Source: Phallus indusiatus (taxonomy: Eukaryota; Basidiomycota; Agaricomycetes; Phallales; Phallaceae). From it: a stretch of DNA of 64,000 nt. The DNA lies in contig JAQFWX010000001.1 in NCBI GenBank assembly GCA_027605045.1, positions 2,604,001 through 2,668,000 on the forward strand, in the 5' to 3' direction. The notes under the pieces were generated by a model that was not told the origin of the DNA, searched no databases, and was given only the letters and a program-made list of their open reading frames with translations. The position numbers were made by a program, and so were the translations under genes. Positions within the stretch are counted from its first letter, which is position 1. Each line of letters starts with the position of its first letter. Shown here in pieces: positions 46,390 to 56,883 of the stretch.

Positions 46390-47440
46390 GAGAATCAACT
46401 CATCACCTTGTATGATCGTGGCTTAGGACAGATAGGCAAACGGACATTGATTTGGTTGACCGTAATGGTCGAGGAACGGTTGCGTTTCTAAAGGTGATTG
46501 TAATTCCGCGAGATGCGTTTCAACTGATATTCAATCTCAGTTAAATGCTATGATATTCGCATTACTTAGTGTTGATAGATTATTTGTCTTCTTGAAATTT
46601 TAGGAGTTCCGTTAGAAGCAATGTAAGCAAGTCATTCTGTGTAGTCAGTGGACACTATTGTTATTATAAGAGCGAAATGAAGCTCGAGTATTCCACTGAT
46701 TCAAGCCAGGTATTAATACGGCTTGTGGTCAGATCCACCAGATTCATGAGGCACACTGCTACATCAGTTTGGATCGTTCATTGATCATCGGTTGGGCGGG
46801 TCACTGTTGGAAGAAAGAGAGGGAAGGAGACACTAGATAGGGCACAGGATAGGGCACAAGATGAGGCACAATTTGATGACTCACAATATGATGGTGGAGA
46901 CGAGAAGCTCAAGCCTATTACGTCCGACGCTACAAAACCCAACACACTGAACGTTGAACGTCGTTGAACTTTTCAAGTTGTTGAGAAGGCTACACACCTC
47001 TGAGCAGTCAAATATAAAGAAAATTATGTAGTTGACCTTTGTTTTTGTAAAGCGAATAGCTGATCCCTTGATATGACATAGATCCACACCAATATTCGAA
47101 GCACATGGTTCTGAGTTCCTGTTATGAGATGCCAAGCTCAGAGCTATAAATATGACCGAAGCTGAGTTGAGCACAGGAGGTTCGGGAGATATTGTGCTGT
47201 TGATATTGTTCCTGTCATGTCAATCAGCTTTCGTTAGCCTATCAGCAATCTAGCTTTTATCTCTTGAGTATGTTTCGCCGCCATGCTCCGGTGCACTCTG
47301 GAGATGCAGTCCAAATCACCGATTAACAGACTAATCTGCATTTGGCTCAACGTTCATTATAAATATAGGGTTTTCAGTCCACAATTCAGAGCAACCATCC
47401 AGTTCACCTTCGCATATCATACTTCAAGCTACTTCAAGGT
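46390..47440 (+). repeat. duplicated upstream region of DUF6533 gene, block C
   Basis: Second copy of 41190-42070. It includes TATAAATA at 47358-47365, 83 bp before the DUF6533 start, and is interrupted by the insertion 46805-46944. Confidence 0.65.
46805..46944. mobile_element. 140-bp LTR-like insertion (solo LTR or TRIM)
   Basis: Absent from the paralogous site at 41598. Ends are TGTTGG and CCAACA (TG...CA with 6-bp inverted ends), flanked by CAC on both sides. Inside, GATAGGGCACA-like units are repeated. The size is small for a solo LTR and the target duplication is only 3 bp, so the class is uncertain. Confidence 0.45.
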
Positions 47441-47447
47441 CCAAAAA

Positions 47448-49143
47448 ATGAACAATGGTACTGCCAATGTTACCTCCATCAGTAGCGCTGATATTTCGGA
47501 ACTAAGTCAAACACTATACCTTAAGTGAATTCCTTCCTGTCTTAATTCTTAACTATTGATGTTTCACTGACTATTGGGTTTAAGCTATGCCTCAGAGCTT
47601 GTAGATTGTGCCACTTTAGGTATTTTATCCCACTCATAATGGGTTGAGCTCCAACAGAGATATCCGAGTCATGAAATTTTGTTCTAGCCCTTTTTACATA
47701 TACTCTAATATTGGCTCTACCACAAGAGATCACATATATATGGACATCACCAAAACCTTTCAGCATTCCAAATATACTTTATATTTTTACAAGATATGGT
47801 ATTTTTATCGGTCAAGCCCTTACTGTTTTGCTAAGCTTTTCGTCCGTGAGCACATAATATTTATACAATTGTCTAAACCCCGCAAGCAATGTTAACAACA
47901 TCTTTCCTCGCAGAGTTTAAGGTATGATATTGTTATATAGTATTGAATATTGATAAATTTAGAAGGTTCAAAAAAGCGTTTGCAATCATTGGATTGATGT
48001 AGCTGAAGTTGTAGAAAATTTGGGGTATGTTGGTGTTCAAGGTTCGGTGCAATGTATAACTCGCGATTCAGAATGTCATTGAAAAAAATTGTTTAGGGTT
48101 GCTACTCGCTCGAGCGTACTCGCTGTATCGGGGAAACATAGTCGTGACCAGTGTTCTGGTATTATTGTTTTTGGGAGGGTTGGCCTCATCCCTGTGTAGT
48201 AAGAATCTCATTTATGGAGAACACAACAGATTGATCATACTTTGATTTGAGTTGATATTATCATACCAGGATGCCAAAATCAAAGGTCTAAAATAGTTTT
48301 TATTATCCTGCCGGATTGTGTTCTCATTTTTTGTTTACAGCACCCCTCCTTTAATATCACAATTGTCCTTAGCTGCGGATGTTTGTATTATATCAACAGA
48401 TCTTCTTATCTTTTGCATCTGCATCTGGAAGGTCTGGGGTACATGGAGATTAAAGCGTGAGACTGGCATTCAAAGCTACAGTGACCTTGTTTCAGTGTTG
48501 CTCCATCAAAGTATGTTACAATAAAAACATCAAATAATTCCTATACACTAAATTGAATTAGCTGTTTCAAGGTTTTGGTGAGTTGAATATTAATAATAAA
48601 AAATGACTCTTTCCGACTATTAAGTCATTTCTAAAGCTTCACCATCGTTTTTACCACTACTCTCTTAATTGTTAATCAGGTAATTAAAGTTTAGAACACG
48701 ATCGTATTCATCAGCAACTGACTTTTGAGTGCAGTTCAAAAATAATGTAAGCGCACTTTTGGAATACACTGCAGTATCATGTCATGACGCCGCTCCGAAC
48801 CAGGCCGCGACCAACATAGCGGGCGATTTTCAACATAGGTATCATAAATTTGTCTCTATTTTAATTTTATCGCTCATTTTCAATTACAAGCCTCTCCGCC
48901 ATTTTACTCGCCGATTTCACTTTGGATCTTCGTCAAAAAAATTCTGCAGCAATTCGATCCGCCAATTTGACATTACCTACTATTCGATTTGACAGTGTGG
49001 CAAGTTACATACATCAATCAATACTCGTCGAAATGGGTGACCATGAAGTACCAACATGTGGTATGGATGGAATGGGTGAAGATGATGACAGTCTTCCGAC
49101 TAGATCCCCGGATGTTGAGGTTGGACAGGAGGAGTCAACTTAG
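47448..49143 (+). CDS. DUF6533-type multi-spanning membrane protein
   Basis: Intact paralogue of the gene at 9261. Thirteen exons give 329 aa: 47448-47524, 47585-47619, 47688-47845, 47914-47921, 47977-48041, 48097-48198, 48270-48285, 48341-48510, 48562-48577, 48637-48679, 48735-48746, 48804-48838, 48891-49143. Exons 4, 7, 9 and 11 are 8, 16, 16 and 12 nt. Signature: LALPQEITYIWTSPKPF then ILYIFTRYG. Later helices: LLLARAYSLY, VLVLLFLGGLA, LLIFCICIWKVW. The tail starts ADFTLDLRQKN, includes YIHQSILVEMGDHEVPT, and ends acidic (GQEEST). Compared with 9261 it has fused two exons around 48341 (intron loss) and otherwise keeps every phase. TATA-like box at 47358. Membrane protein of unknown role. 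Confidence 0.85.
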
Positions 49144-49599
49144 TATCGACCTTCATGTGGAATTTCGGTACACAATAGGCACATCGCTCTCGGACTATAA
49201 AAATTTTAGAGCTGAATTATTAGCAGCTTCCCGATGTGCTCAAAAAATGGATTGCGCGTAATAACATTTATGAAGTATATTGATTTCTTGGACATCAAGC
49301 GTTTCAAGGAACACCAGTTGGCCATGAAAGTTCCATAATGATAAAACGCTGACTGTCAAATACTTTACAAAAGTCTTCGCATAAGTGTAGTTGAGATATA
49401 ACGTAGAAGGGATACCTATACATGTATTGGCGTTTGCCGCGTTCGCAAATGTTCCACAGCTGGCTAGAACACCACCACTCTGGACCGGGAGCTCAGCGTA
49501 CGAACTGACTAAACCAGAGCAACAGTTTTCAAAACGACTGAACAGTGCACAAAAAAGGGCCCTTGAGGATTGAAGAATTTATTGATATTCCATCCCGAT
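49144..49599. other. 3' flank of DUF6533 gene
   Basis: Contains GGACTATAAAAATTTTAGAGCTG and GATGTGCTCAAAAAATGGATTG, repeated in altered form at 63690-63760, and AAGGAACACCAGTTGGCCAT, repeated at 63953. These mark another border of the DUF6533 segment at the right edge of the window. No gene. Confidence 0.5.
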
Positions 49600-50110
49600 T
49601 GGTATAAGGCACCGAGATGGGGTAGCAAAGTGGGATAATAAACATACCTTCACAAGGTCGACGCATCTTTATTTCCGTTAACAGACGCAGCCACCTCCCA
49701 TTCGGTAGGTTTGGAAGTACCGTTCCCATTCCTGTTATTGTGATGCGCCGTAGCCAGAACCTTTCCTTCGGTAGTCAAACTACGTGCTCTCTCTTTTTTG
49801 AAACCTGGGACTCCGGAGCCTCAGCTTCGACAATATAATCTGAGCGGCGGGTTTGGACAAAGTCGTCAAATGACGCAAATTGGCGGTGAATGACTGGGAA
49901 TAAGTATGATGATAGAGCCGATAGGGATACGTCGTCGAGAAGTGTGAAAAAAGGGCGTAGCTCGTTGAGAGATGTGCGTGAGAGAAGAGACGAGCGCGAT
50001 AAAGCGGTGGTCGTTCAGTTTACATGTTGGTTGTTTCTGTGATTTGAGTTAAGTTGAGACGTCGTACAGAGAATTTATATGCTCACTAACAGCCGTTTTC
50101 ACTGAGAGTA
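49600..50110 (-). pseudogene. HSP20 pseudogene, inverted
   Basis: Reverse-strand HSP20 copy with its promoter (GTGAGCATATAAATTC, TATA near 50080). Recognisable parts are TCAACGAGCTACGCCC, GACGACTTTGTCCAAACCCGCC, ATTATATTGTCGAAGCTGA and GAAGGTATGTTTATTATC at the exon 1 end. The ATG is lost, the segment coding the first alpha-crystallin strands is deleted, and the second exon is missing. It is the only copy in opposite orientation, so a local inversion accompanied the duplications. Confidence 0.75.
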
Positions 50111-50139
50111 TCGTTGGAAAAACGTCCATAAAGCTTGAA

Positions 50140-51110
50140 GCTCCAGTAGTTACATTCGGACGCGAAAAACACGGGTGATGAATCGATGGCCAATTAATTG
50201 CAAGTGATGGCCATAACCAATACTATAAAGCTTATCGAGGAATGAGACGGGCGACGTTGTAGCTGGTAAAGCGAAAAGCGACTGTGTCGGACTGTCACCA
50301 TGCGGTGATGTTTGGCAATGCATGTGTGGTAGTAAAGTGACAGTCACAATGCGTCACGCATCCTCGTTTCTGGAACTGTCAAGAAGATTCTATCGTTCGC
50401 CCACTCAAATATTCAACGAGCTTGAAAGCATTGCACGCTTACACATAGCATATCATGCGAGTAGTCTTACGGTCAATTTTGCGTGCATAGAACGACTGGA
50501 CTTTGGCAATGACATTCGCAGATGACGATACAGGTCGATGCAAGCTGATGCAAGTCCAACTTGAAAGTCCTGTTTGGGCATATCATAATAACTGTACATC
50601 CCTCGCTGAAGTTGTACGTACTAACATTCGATATTCAGTACCCCTTCTTTTTTAGTTTGGCAACTTATCCAAAAGCGGCGCAATCTTCGTATCGCACGAA
50701 ATCGGAATGGCAGAAATCTCATACTTGTCAACAGCGCTGGAAACGCGGTTATGACATAAGTCAAGCCCTGTCCAATGATAAATTTGAACGAAATAATGTC
50801 GGTATTATATATGGCGCCGCAGTCGTATGGGAATGAAACGTTCGGACTGCTAATATGTTGCATATCCCGTGTGGATGCAAGTACGCCCATCGCAAGACAA
50901 AACTAAAAGACAAAAGGTGTTTCTGATCTGTCTTTGTTCTCTAATTTATCAATATTTGACCCGCACGCATAGCCCGGCTGACCCACTGACGGTGGAGACA
51001 TTGACTGATCAAGAATCACTACACATCAACCTGGCACGGTCATCAACTTCACGTCATCTAATAACAAACAAGGTGCACCTGGAGGGTGGATTGCTATAAA
51101 CGGAGGAAGG
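50140..51110 (+). repeat. module Z, copy 1
   Basis: Matches 54650-55440. Shared text: GACAGTCACAATGCGTCACGCATCCTC, ATATTCAACGAGCTYGAAAGC, GCATATCCCGTKTGGATGCAAGTACG and CATTGACTGATCAAGAATCACTACAC. Decayed coding text is possible (see copy 2) but frames are broken here. Confidence 0.65.
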
Positions 51111-52508
51111 ATGTTCGTCGTGGAATGTGCCGAGTCTTACATTGGAATCTGGTTCTTCGAGGTAAGGTCCTTTGGTTCGACAACAATACCATTAATATGT
51201 CACTTGATACGGATGGTTGTTTGTGCAGCGCTCAAGTAAGTTCAAGTGCTTAGCGAAGACGGTGCCATATTGCTAGATATCACCACGATTGGTGAGCCAC
51301 ACGTCAATCATACGAGTTCTTCAGCCCTCAATAGTTCATTATCAGTATCACAGTATGCAGGAACTTATAAGTCCTCAATCACTTCTGGCTATCACACGTA
51401 TAGTTCATTTGTCTTTCTCTTGATATTGTGCAGGCAATTCCACGGTGACGGAGGTGTACTATGTAGTATGTTACGACGATTCCGTGATTGGACCTCCATT
51501 CGAATAGTACGATAACGCCGGAGTAGATTTGAAGATGGGATTAAATTTAGGCGGCCTGATTTGAGACAGATCGACGAATAGACCATCCGATTTAAGAAAG
51601 ATCGAAGCATGAGCCCCTTGATTCAAGTATCGAAGCATGGACGGCTTGCTTCTAGAGAGACCGAAGCCAGCCGAGAACTGAATGGTCTGATATAAAAGGG
51701 CTGGATATGTTGCAAGAATATTTGATGGATTATTAAGTTTATATATAAACCATCAAAGAATTTTGCGACAATCTGGGAGGACGGGGCGTGTGGAGTGAAT
51801 CTGGCCCCATTGTGCTGAACATTCTTCTTCTACTCCATTGAAAGTTGCGTAGATATCAACAACTTAGTACTGGAGTTAAATGAAGAGCTCTGAACGTTGG
51901 AATGCGAGTCTAAATCAAAGGCATGGTTTCAACGGATTGAAGGACGGAACAGTTGACAGCTGAGATAGAAACGTATCACTGAGGGATGTCTATGATAAGC
52001 GAGCCTGAGATGCCTGACTAGCACTGGTTAAGAGCAAATGACCACAAAGTGAGGAGCAGAAGCCTGAGTTATGTGTAAAGAATGGTATGTGTCACTAAGA
52101 ACTTGGCCTTTGATAATTTTCTTGTGGCGATCTCATATGTCAGATGGGATACTTAGGTAACATACCAATTGGATACAATATATCTGAGGCCAGAATACAT
52201 ATATCCGTGCCTGCAAGTATCCGCGTGTATTTCGACCTTGCATCAAGGTAAAGTATCCTATGCACGAGGCAAAGTAGAGTATTCCCACACACGACTCGGC
52301 AAAGCAAAGTATTAATATTCCTGCACACGAGGCTCGGAGTTACATCATAAGACAAAGTACATATCCCTTTTGTGAATCAGCACGAATTCAAATCTTCTAG
52401 ATTTGGCTAGTTTGTCGTATTGAAAAGTCGGTATTAAGGCTCACATATGTAAAGGATAGTTCTGTCACAACTGATACCTGTCCATTTGCCTTCAGGCCCT
52501 CACGTACA
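51111..52508. other. unassigned region, possible gene remnant
   Basis: Just right of module Z a frame reads GGWIAINGGRMFVVECAES and continues YIGIWFFE (about 51083-51155), then 51246-51515 reads VLSEDGAILLDITTIGEPH. These look protein-like but I found no start, no consistent splicing and no counterpart in the second Z copy. The remainder to 52508 has no supported feature. Confidence 0.3.
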
Positions 52509-52600
52509 TATAAAAAGGATACATTGAAGATCCAATTTCTACCAGTCCTACATAGACTAGAATCAAGCCCACTTTCCCCCCTCGACAACTATCCTCATCA

Positions 52601-53153
52601 ATGAGCTTCAAAAGCATCACCGCGGTGTGTAGCTACTACCTCTTTCTTCTTACAACAATTAAGCCAGACCTTTTAGGGTCATTCCATCCTGAAGAAGGTT
52701 GAGCTTATTGATCATAACTGCCTTCAACCATACATCCAGGAAATACCATACGAGACAATGACCATCTTTGCATGCAGTTTCCCGAACTGTCGCTATGCTC
52801 ACTTCAATCAAGCGGACACCATCTTCCACATTCATTTTGTACACCTCAAAATGTTCAACACAAACCTGAACAAAGAGTTTGTTTGTTTGTGGTACGTGTC
52901 GAGCCTCCTATATTTATAAAATGCTTATCCTTTGCGTTGTGAACGCTGAATAGTGGTGCAGAGTTTACCAGACTTGCAGAAGGTAAACGTCATGTGGTAT
53001 CCAAACGACACGGTTTACGCTTTCCGTGCGATCAATGGTATGTCCACTGCTCAAATTTCGTAGTTCACGATCATATAGAAACACTTTAGTCCTAAACGTT
53101 TCTCTCGCAAAGATGCTCTGAAGGTACATACCCGTACTCACCGGTGTCCTTAG
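52601..53153 (+). CDS. small three-zinc-finger protein, copy D
   Basis: Four exons: 52601-52624, 52677-52891, 52954-53037, 53090-53153; 128 aa. Exon 1 codes MSFKSITA. Finger 1: CSFPNC...DTIFHIHFVH. Finger 2: CLCGAEFTRLAEGKRHVVS; the last ligand is Ser instead of Cys, so this finger may not bind zinc. Finger 3: CDQC/PKRFSRKDALKVHTRTH, intact. It stops early after RCP because the shared PLD codons have become P-stop. TATA box at 52509-52515. Open frame and canonical splice sites throughout. Confidence 0.78.
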
Positions 53154-53432
53154 ATGTGAGCCAGAGACGACGACGAGTGCGATGTACTACATACGTGCAG
53201 AATGTCAATAAAGCCTTTTTCCATAGTAAAGGACAACTCAACAATACGCCCACATACACAACTGGTTAAACTTGAGATTTCAGGTGACCGCCCTTCCACC
53301 TAATAGCTAGAAGTCACCAGGAAGTACAAATGTTGTTTCCAGCAAATTGAGTGAAGCGCCAGATCTTTGTTATTGATATCAAGATCTACCTTGAGGCGTG
53401 CTAAATTTAATGATATGAAAAGAGACGGGTAG
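53154..53432 (+). repeat. start of module Y, block D
   Basis: 3' flank of copy D and the left part of module Y, matching 58030-58290. Module Y continues beyond the two insertions below, to about 54600. Confidence 0.55.
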
Positions 53433-53539
53433 ATCATATCAGTAAACTAGGCAACGTTGTTCGGCCTTTCCACCTGTTCTCAGATTTTCCCGGCCAGCCT
53501 GGAAAGGCCGAACAACATTGCCCAGTTTACTGATATGAT
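53433..53539. mobile_element. 107-bp foldback MITE
   Basis: Nearly perfect hairpin: ATCATATCAGTAAACT... paired with ...AGTTTACTGATATGAT, arms about 45 bp, loop about 17 bp. The left arm includes GGCAACGTTGTTCGGCC, the right GGCCGAACAACATTGCC. It is absent from the matching place in block E (near 58300), so it inserted after duplication. No obvious long target duplication. Confidence 0.85.
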
Positions 53540-53622
53540 GTCTCACACAGTTCGCTCTTTCGGGTTAGCATGCTTTGTTCGAGCGGGGAGTTCACCTACA
53601 GTGGAATATGATGGTATGATGT

Positions 53623-54202
53623 GTGTGTGTGTGTGTGGTTCCAATAGGTCTCCTGAGGGCCACGCCCTATGTATCGAGACCTTTTCTTTATTGGGTCGTT
53701 CTTTCGTGCCTCTCTTCCTGTATCTCCCTATCTGTACCATGAATTAGACTTTTGCTCTTGCCTTCTGTTTGTTTCCTGTGTGCCTTTTCCTTGTGACGTG
53801 TGTTGGTGTTGTCGCCTTGGCTGTTCATGCTCGCGTCCTCTCCGCTCTCCGCTCTCCGTTTGGCTTCTCCTTTCTTCGACTTCGGTTCCTCGAAGGTTCC
53901 GTAGGGCTTTTCGACCCTTTTCGTCTTATTCACGTATTCGAATAAGAGTTTCATTGCTCCTGGCGCCACCAGCAGAGTACTCTTCGGGATGGTGTGTCGC
54001 CGGTAGTGTTGTTGCATCTTCAGGCGGTGTGTGTCGTACCTTGGGCACCTCATCAGGTAATGTGAGACATCCTCCTTTTCCATCTCGCATGCCGGGCACA
54101 TTGGTGACTCTGCTTTGCCTATCTTGTGCAGGAAATTGTTCAGCGGTGCATGGCCTATACGCAATTGCATCAGTATGGAAATATTACGACGTGGGAACTG
54201 AG
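53623..54202 (-). mobile_element. 5'-truncated LINE (non-LTR retrotransposon) insertion
   Basis: A 580-bp insertion in module Y, flanked by the 13-bp target duplication GATGGTATGATGT (53610-53622 and 54203-54215). The uninterrupted site is seen in block E near 58386. Read on the minus strand it contains the C-terminal end of a LINE reverse-transcriptase ORF, a 3' UTR and a (CA)n tail instead of poly(A). Its sharp ends and exact target duplication indicate a recent insertion. Confidence 0.88.
53688..54170 (-). pseudogene. C-terminal fragment of LINE reverse-transcriptase ORF
   Basis: About 160 codons beginning mid-protein. QLRIGHAPLNNFLHKIGK is followed by the zinc-knuckle-like CPACEMEKEDVSHYLMRCP (C-x2-C...H-x4-C), the usual end region of fungal non-LTR retrotransposon polyproteins. 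A Lys/Glu-rich tail follows. The reverse-transcriptase and endonuclease domains are absent. The plus-strand frame 53669-54217 is the antisense shadow of this. Confidence 0.85.
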
Positions 54203-54215
54203 GATGGTATGATGT

Positions 54216-54640
54216 AGTGTCACCCCGCCAAGGAGTTCATTTATCTTGAGTTGAAAGTCAGCACGGTTTCTGAGTTATGATAGCGCGGTTGCATCTAGCC
54301 ATAATGATATCTTTGCTGTTAATGTCAATGGCAGAGAGTATGTATAAAATAGGTGCTCACAGAGAATGACAAACTATGTGGCAGAAACCGTTTTTATTTG
54401 AAAGACCGTTGATGTTTCCGTCGTTTATTTGAGCTCAATTTAAAGGTGATGTAGCTGATTATCTGCCTCGGATCGACGGTTAAGGGGTGTAGTAGCGCGA
54501 AGACGACGATGATGAAGCGAACGAGGCGCACCGGCGTTCTCAAACGCATTGATTGCTTGGTCGGGCAAACGTCAGGGCAATCGCATAATATCGCCAAACA
54601 AATGCAAATTCAGTCATTGGTGACTCCTGCGTTTAGAAAG
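54216..54640 (+). repeat. rest of module Y, block D
   Basis: Continues from the LINE target site (TAGTGTCACCCCGCCAAGG) with GTTGCATCTAGC and CGTTCTCAAACGCATTGATT, matching 58395-58810 and 62970-63350. Confidence 0.6.
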
Positions 54641-54649
54641 ATTTGCGTT

Positions 54650-55440
54650 TTCATAGCGAGTGGTAAAGTAGGTAAAGCGACAGTCACAATGCGTCACGCA
54701 TCCTCTCCGGAATTTTCGAGAAGATTCTACAGTTCGTTCGCTTGGATATTCAACGAGCTCGAAAGCGTTGCATGGATACGCGTTATGCCACAGCACATAA
54801 TAATTAAGTACTTGTAAGATCAAATTCACGCGAAGGGAACGACTGGACTTGACCATAAAACATTCTCAGGTGACGATACAGTACGATGCAAGCTGATGCA
54901 AGTCCAACGTTCTGTTTAAGCATATATTATAGTAACTGTACGTCTTTCGCTTCAGTCGTATGTACTAACATTCATTATTCAATGACCCTTTTTCAGTTGA
55001 CAGCCTATCCAAAGACGACGCCACTTTCGTATCCGCGAAGTTGGAACAGCTGCCTGCAGAGAATCCCACATTCATCAACAGCGCCGGATATACAATCATG
55101 ATATAACTCAGGCTCTGTTCAACTAATTTCAACGAAATAGTGTCAATATTCACATATGGCGCAGCCGTCGTATGGGAAATGAAGCGTTTGGCATGCTGAT
55201 ATTGCATATCCCGTTTGGATGCAAGTACGTCCACTCGCAAGATAAAACCGCACACAAGGGGCGTTTCTGATTTGTCTTTGTTCTCCGGTCAAATAGTATT
55301 TGGCCCGTACGGCATAACGGAGCATGGCGCCCGGCTACTAGCCCACTGGCGGTGAAGACATTGACTGATCAAGAATCACTACACGTCACCCTGGTACAAA
55401 CATCGTCTAACAACACGCGACGTGCATCCGGAGCAAGATT
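54650..55440 (+). repeat. module Z, copy 2
   Basis: Matches 50140-51110. Frame text KDDATFVSAKLEQLPAENP (from about 55010) and GNEAFGMLILHIPFGCK (about 55170) suggests that Z derives from a protein gene, but neither copy is open and the family is unknown to me. Confidence 0.6.
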
Positions 55441-55689
55441 TAGTAGTATGTATTATTTATGTTACGAATTGAGTTTGTGGTATCTCACTTGAGCGTGGAG
55501 AAAAGGCACCGCATTTGTTTATTTGATAGCTCATTGGTCATACAATGCCATGACGGAATCGAAACATTTCACGCAGTCCGATTTTAGGACATGTCATCAG
55601 CACATGGCTTCCATGTAAAGGGAACGCTGTCCGCTGACTTTTCGGGTCGCATTTAACCGAACAAAAGGCAGCCAGTGCCTCTGTAAACG

Positions 55690-56000
55690 CAGATGGAAAT
55701 GCGTTGACCACTGATGAAGGTATGTTTATTATCTCACGCTGCCAATTTCATCTTGATGCCTTACATCGCACTAACAGTAATCTCATCTTAAAGGGATTTC
55801 GTCACACTTTACACGCAGAGTCTGCCAGTGGCTATCTCGTAGCCTCGGAACTAGCCTATTACTTGCGTCACCCGCTTGTTGCCCTTTTGAGGGCACCTTG
55901 TGGGCGGGTTGGAGGATAGGCTGGTTCCGAGGCTAGCTATTTCGTACTATTGATGCCTCCAAGATTAACGCAACGTTGCACAAGGAACTTGACTAATACC
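55690..56000 (+). pseudogene. HSP20 pseudogene fragment, block E
   Basis: Keeps the end of exon 1 (GATGAAGGTATGTTTATTATCTCACG), the intron donor, a decayed intron, CACTTTACACGCAGAGTCTG and GATGCCTCCAAGATTAACGCAAC. The alpha-crystallin core is gone and a 96-bp MITE interrupts the exon 2 part. Confidence 0.8.
55840..55935. mobile_element. 96-bp MITE with ~9-bp target duplication
   Basis: Terminal inverted repeats of 20 bp, TAGCCTCGGAACTAGCCTAT and ATAGGCTGGTTCCGAGGCTA, with one mismatch. Flanks are GCTATCTCG and GCTATTTCG (8 of 9 identical), a target duplication length typical of Mutator-like elements. Inner arms (CCCGC...GCGGG, TGCCCTTTTGAGGGCA) let it fold fully. It sits in the HSP20 pseudogene, so the uninterrupted site is known. 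Confidence 0.85.
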
Positions 56001-56883
56001 TATATAGGCCGGATGTTTTTTTGATTTTGACAAAAATTGGAAATATTAACCCTAATGCTTGTGTTTTTTTGAGCTTTCTTGAGAAATTCCGCAGTAAACA
56101 ATGTATATTTCAATACATAGAATAAAACTAGTTGCTTTTCGGGCCCTTCTAGCCCTCCAGGCAAAAATCAGGGTCTGGGAGGCGGGAATAAAGACTCAAT
56201 CCCCCAAAGGCCGAAATGAGAACTTGGAAAATTTTTGGACAAAAGCTGTATGCTGGATAAGTCGTCAAAATCTTGACTGGGAAAAAATCCCTGAGAAGAG
56301 TCTCAAAAAAAATATTCTAAATCTCGCTGGATCGTGCTTTTTATTCGCCTTGGCGAACTCCGAAGCCATCGATTCTTCGTTGAATCTTGATGAATCGATG
56401 AATATCGATGACCGGTGCACCGGTGGCCAGTTAGACAACGCGATCATATTACGCGCTTTTCGAAATACGAGGCGAGGCCGACCTGACGGCAGGGATTTAC
56501 ATTTTTTACTTCCGTGAATCGTCCATAAAAAGCAATACCTGTTAAACGACTGTCATGAAAATTTTATTGAAAATTAAACGTATACAAGCCGAAGCATAAA
56601 AAGCTAAATTTGAGAAGATAACGAAAAAATTAGTTTGATCCTTAAAACCTAAACACTTGAACAGTCAGCGCTAGTCAGCTATCAGACGCGTTTGACGAAA
56701 TTTACTGCTCAAGTTCTGCTGATAAGGTCAGTGAGCGCTAGTACTTATTACACGCTTTTATATTTTGGTTAGTTATTTTCCGTCAAAAGCAGCTGTGGAA
56801 AACTTGTCAGTACAGCATCAAAGCAACACCTGCAATATAGAGAAATTTTCCGAAGTTAGAAAATTTTAAAAACACTTTTGTAT
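56001..56883. other. unassigned region with a 138-codon ORF
   Basis: The frame 56101-56517 (+) starts MYISIHRIKLVAF, contains NFWTKAVCWISRQNLDWEK and ends LHFLLP. It has no recognisable domain and no counterpart in other blocks. It could be part of an inserted element or chance. The rest is AT-rich. Confidence 0.35.

Noticed and set aside
53669..54217. 182-codon plus-strand ORF
   Set aside because: It is antisense to the LINE fragment, which has a recognisable C-terminal zinc-knuckle region on the minus strand; the plus-strand product looks like nothing.
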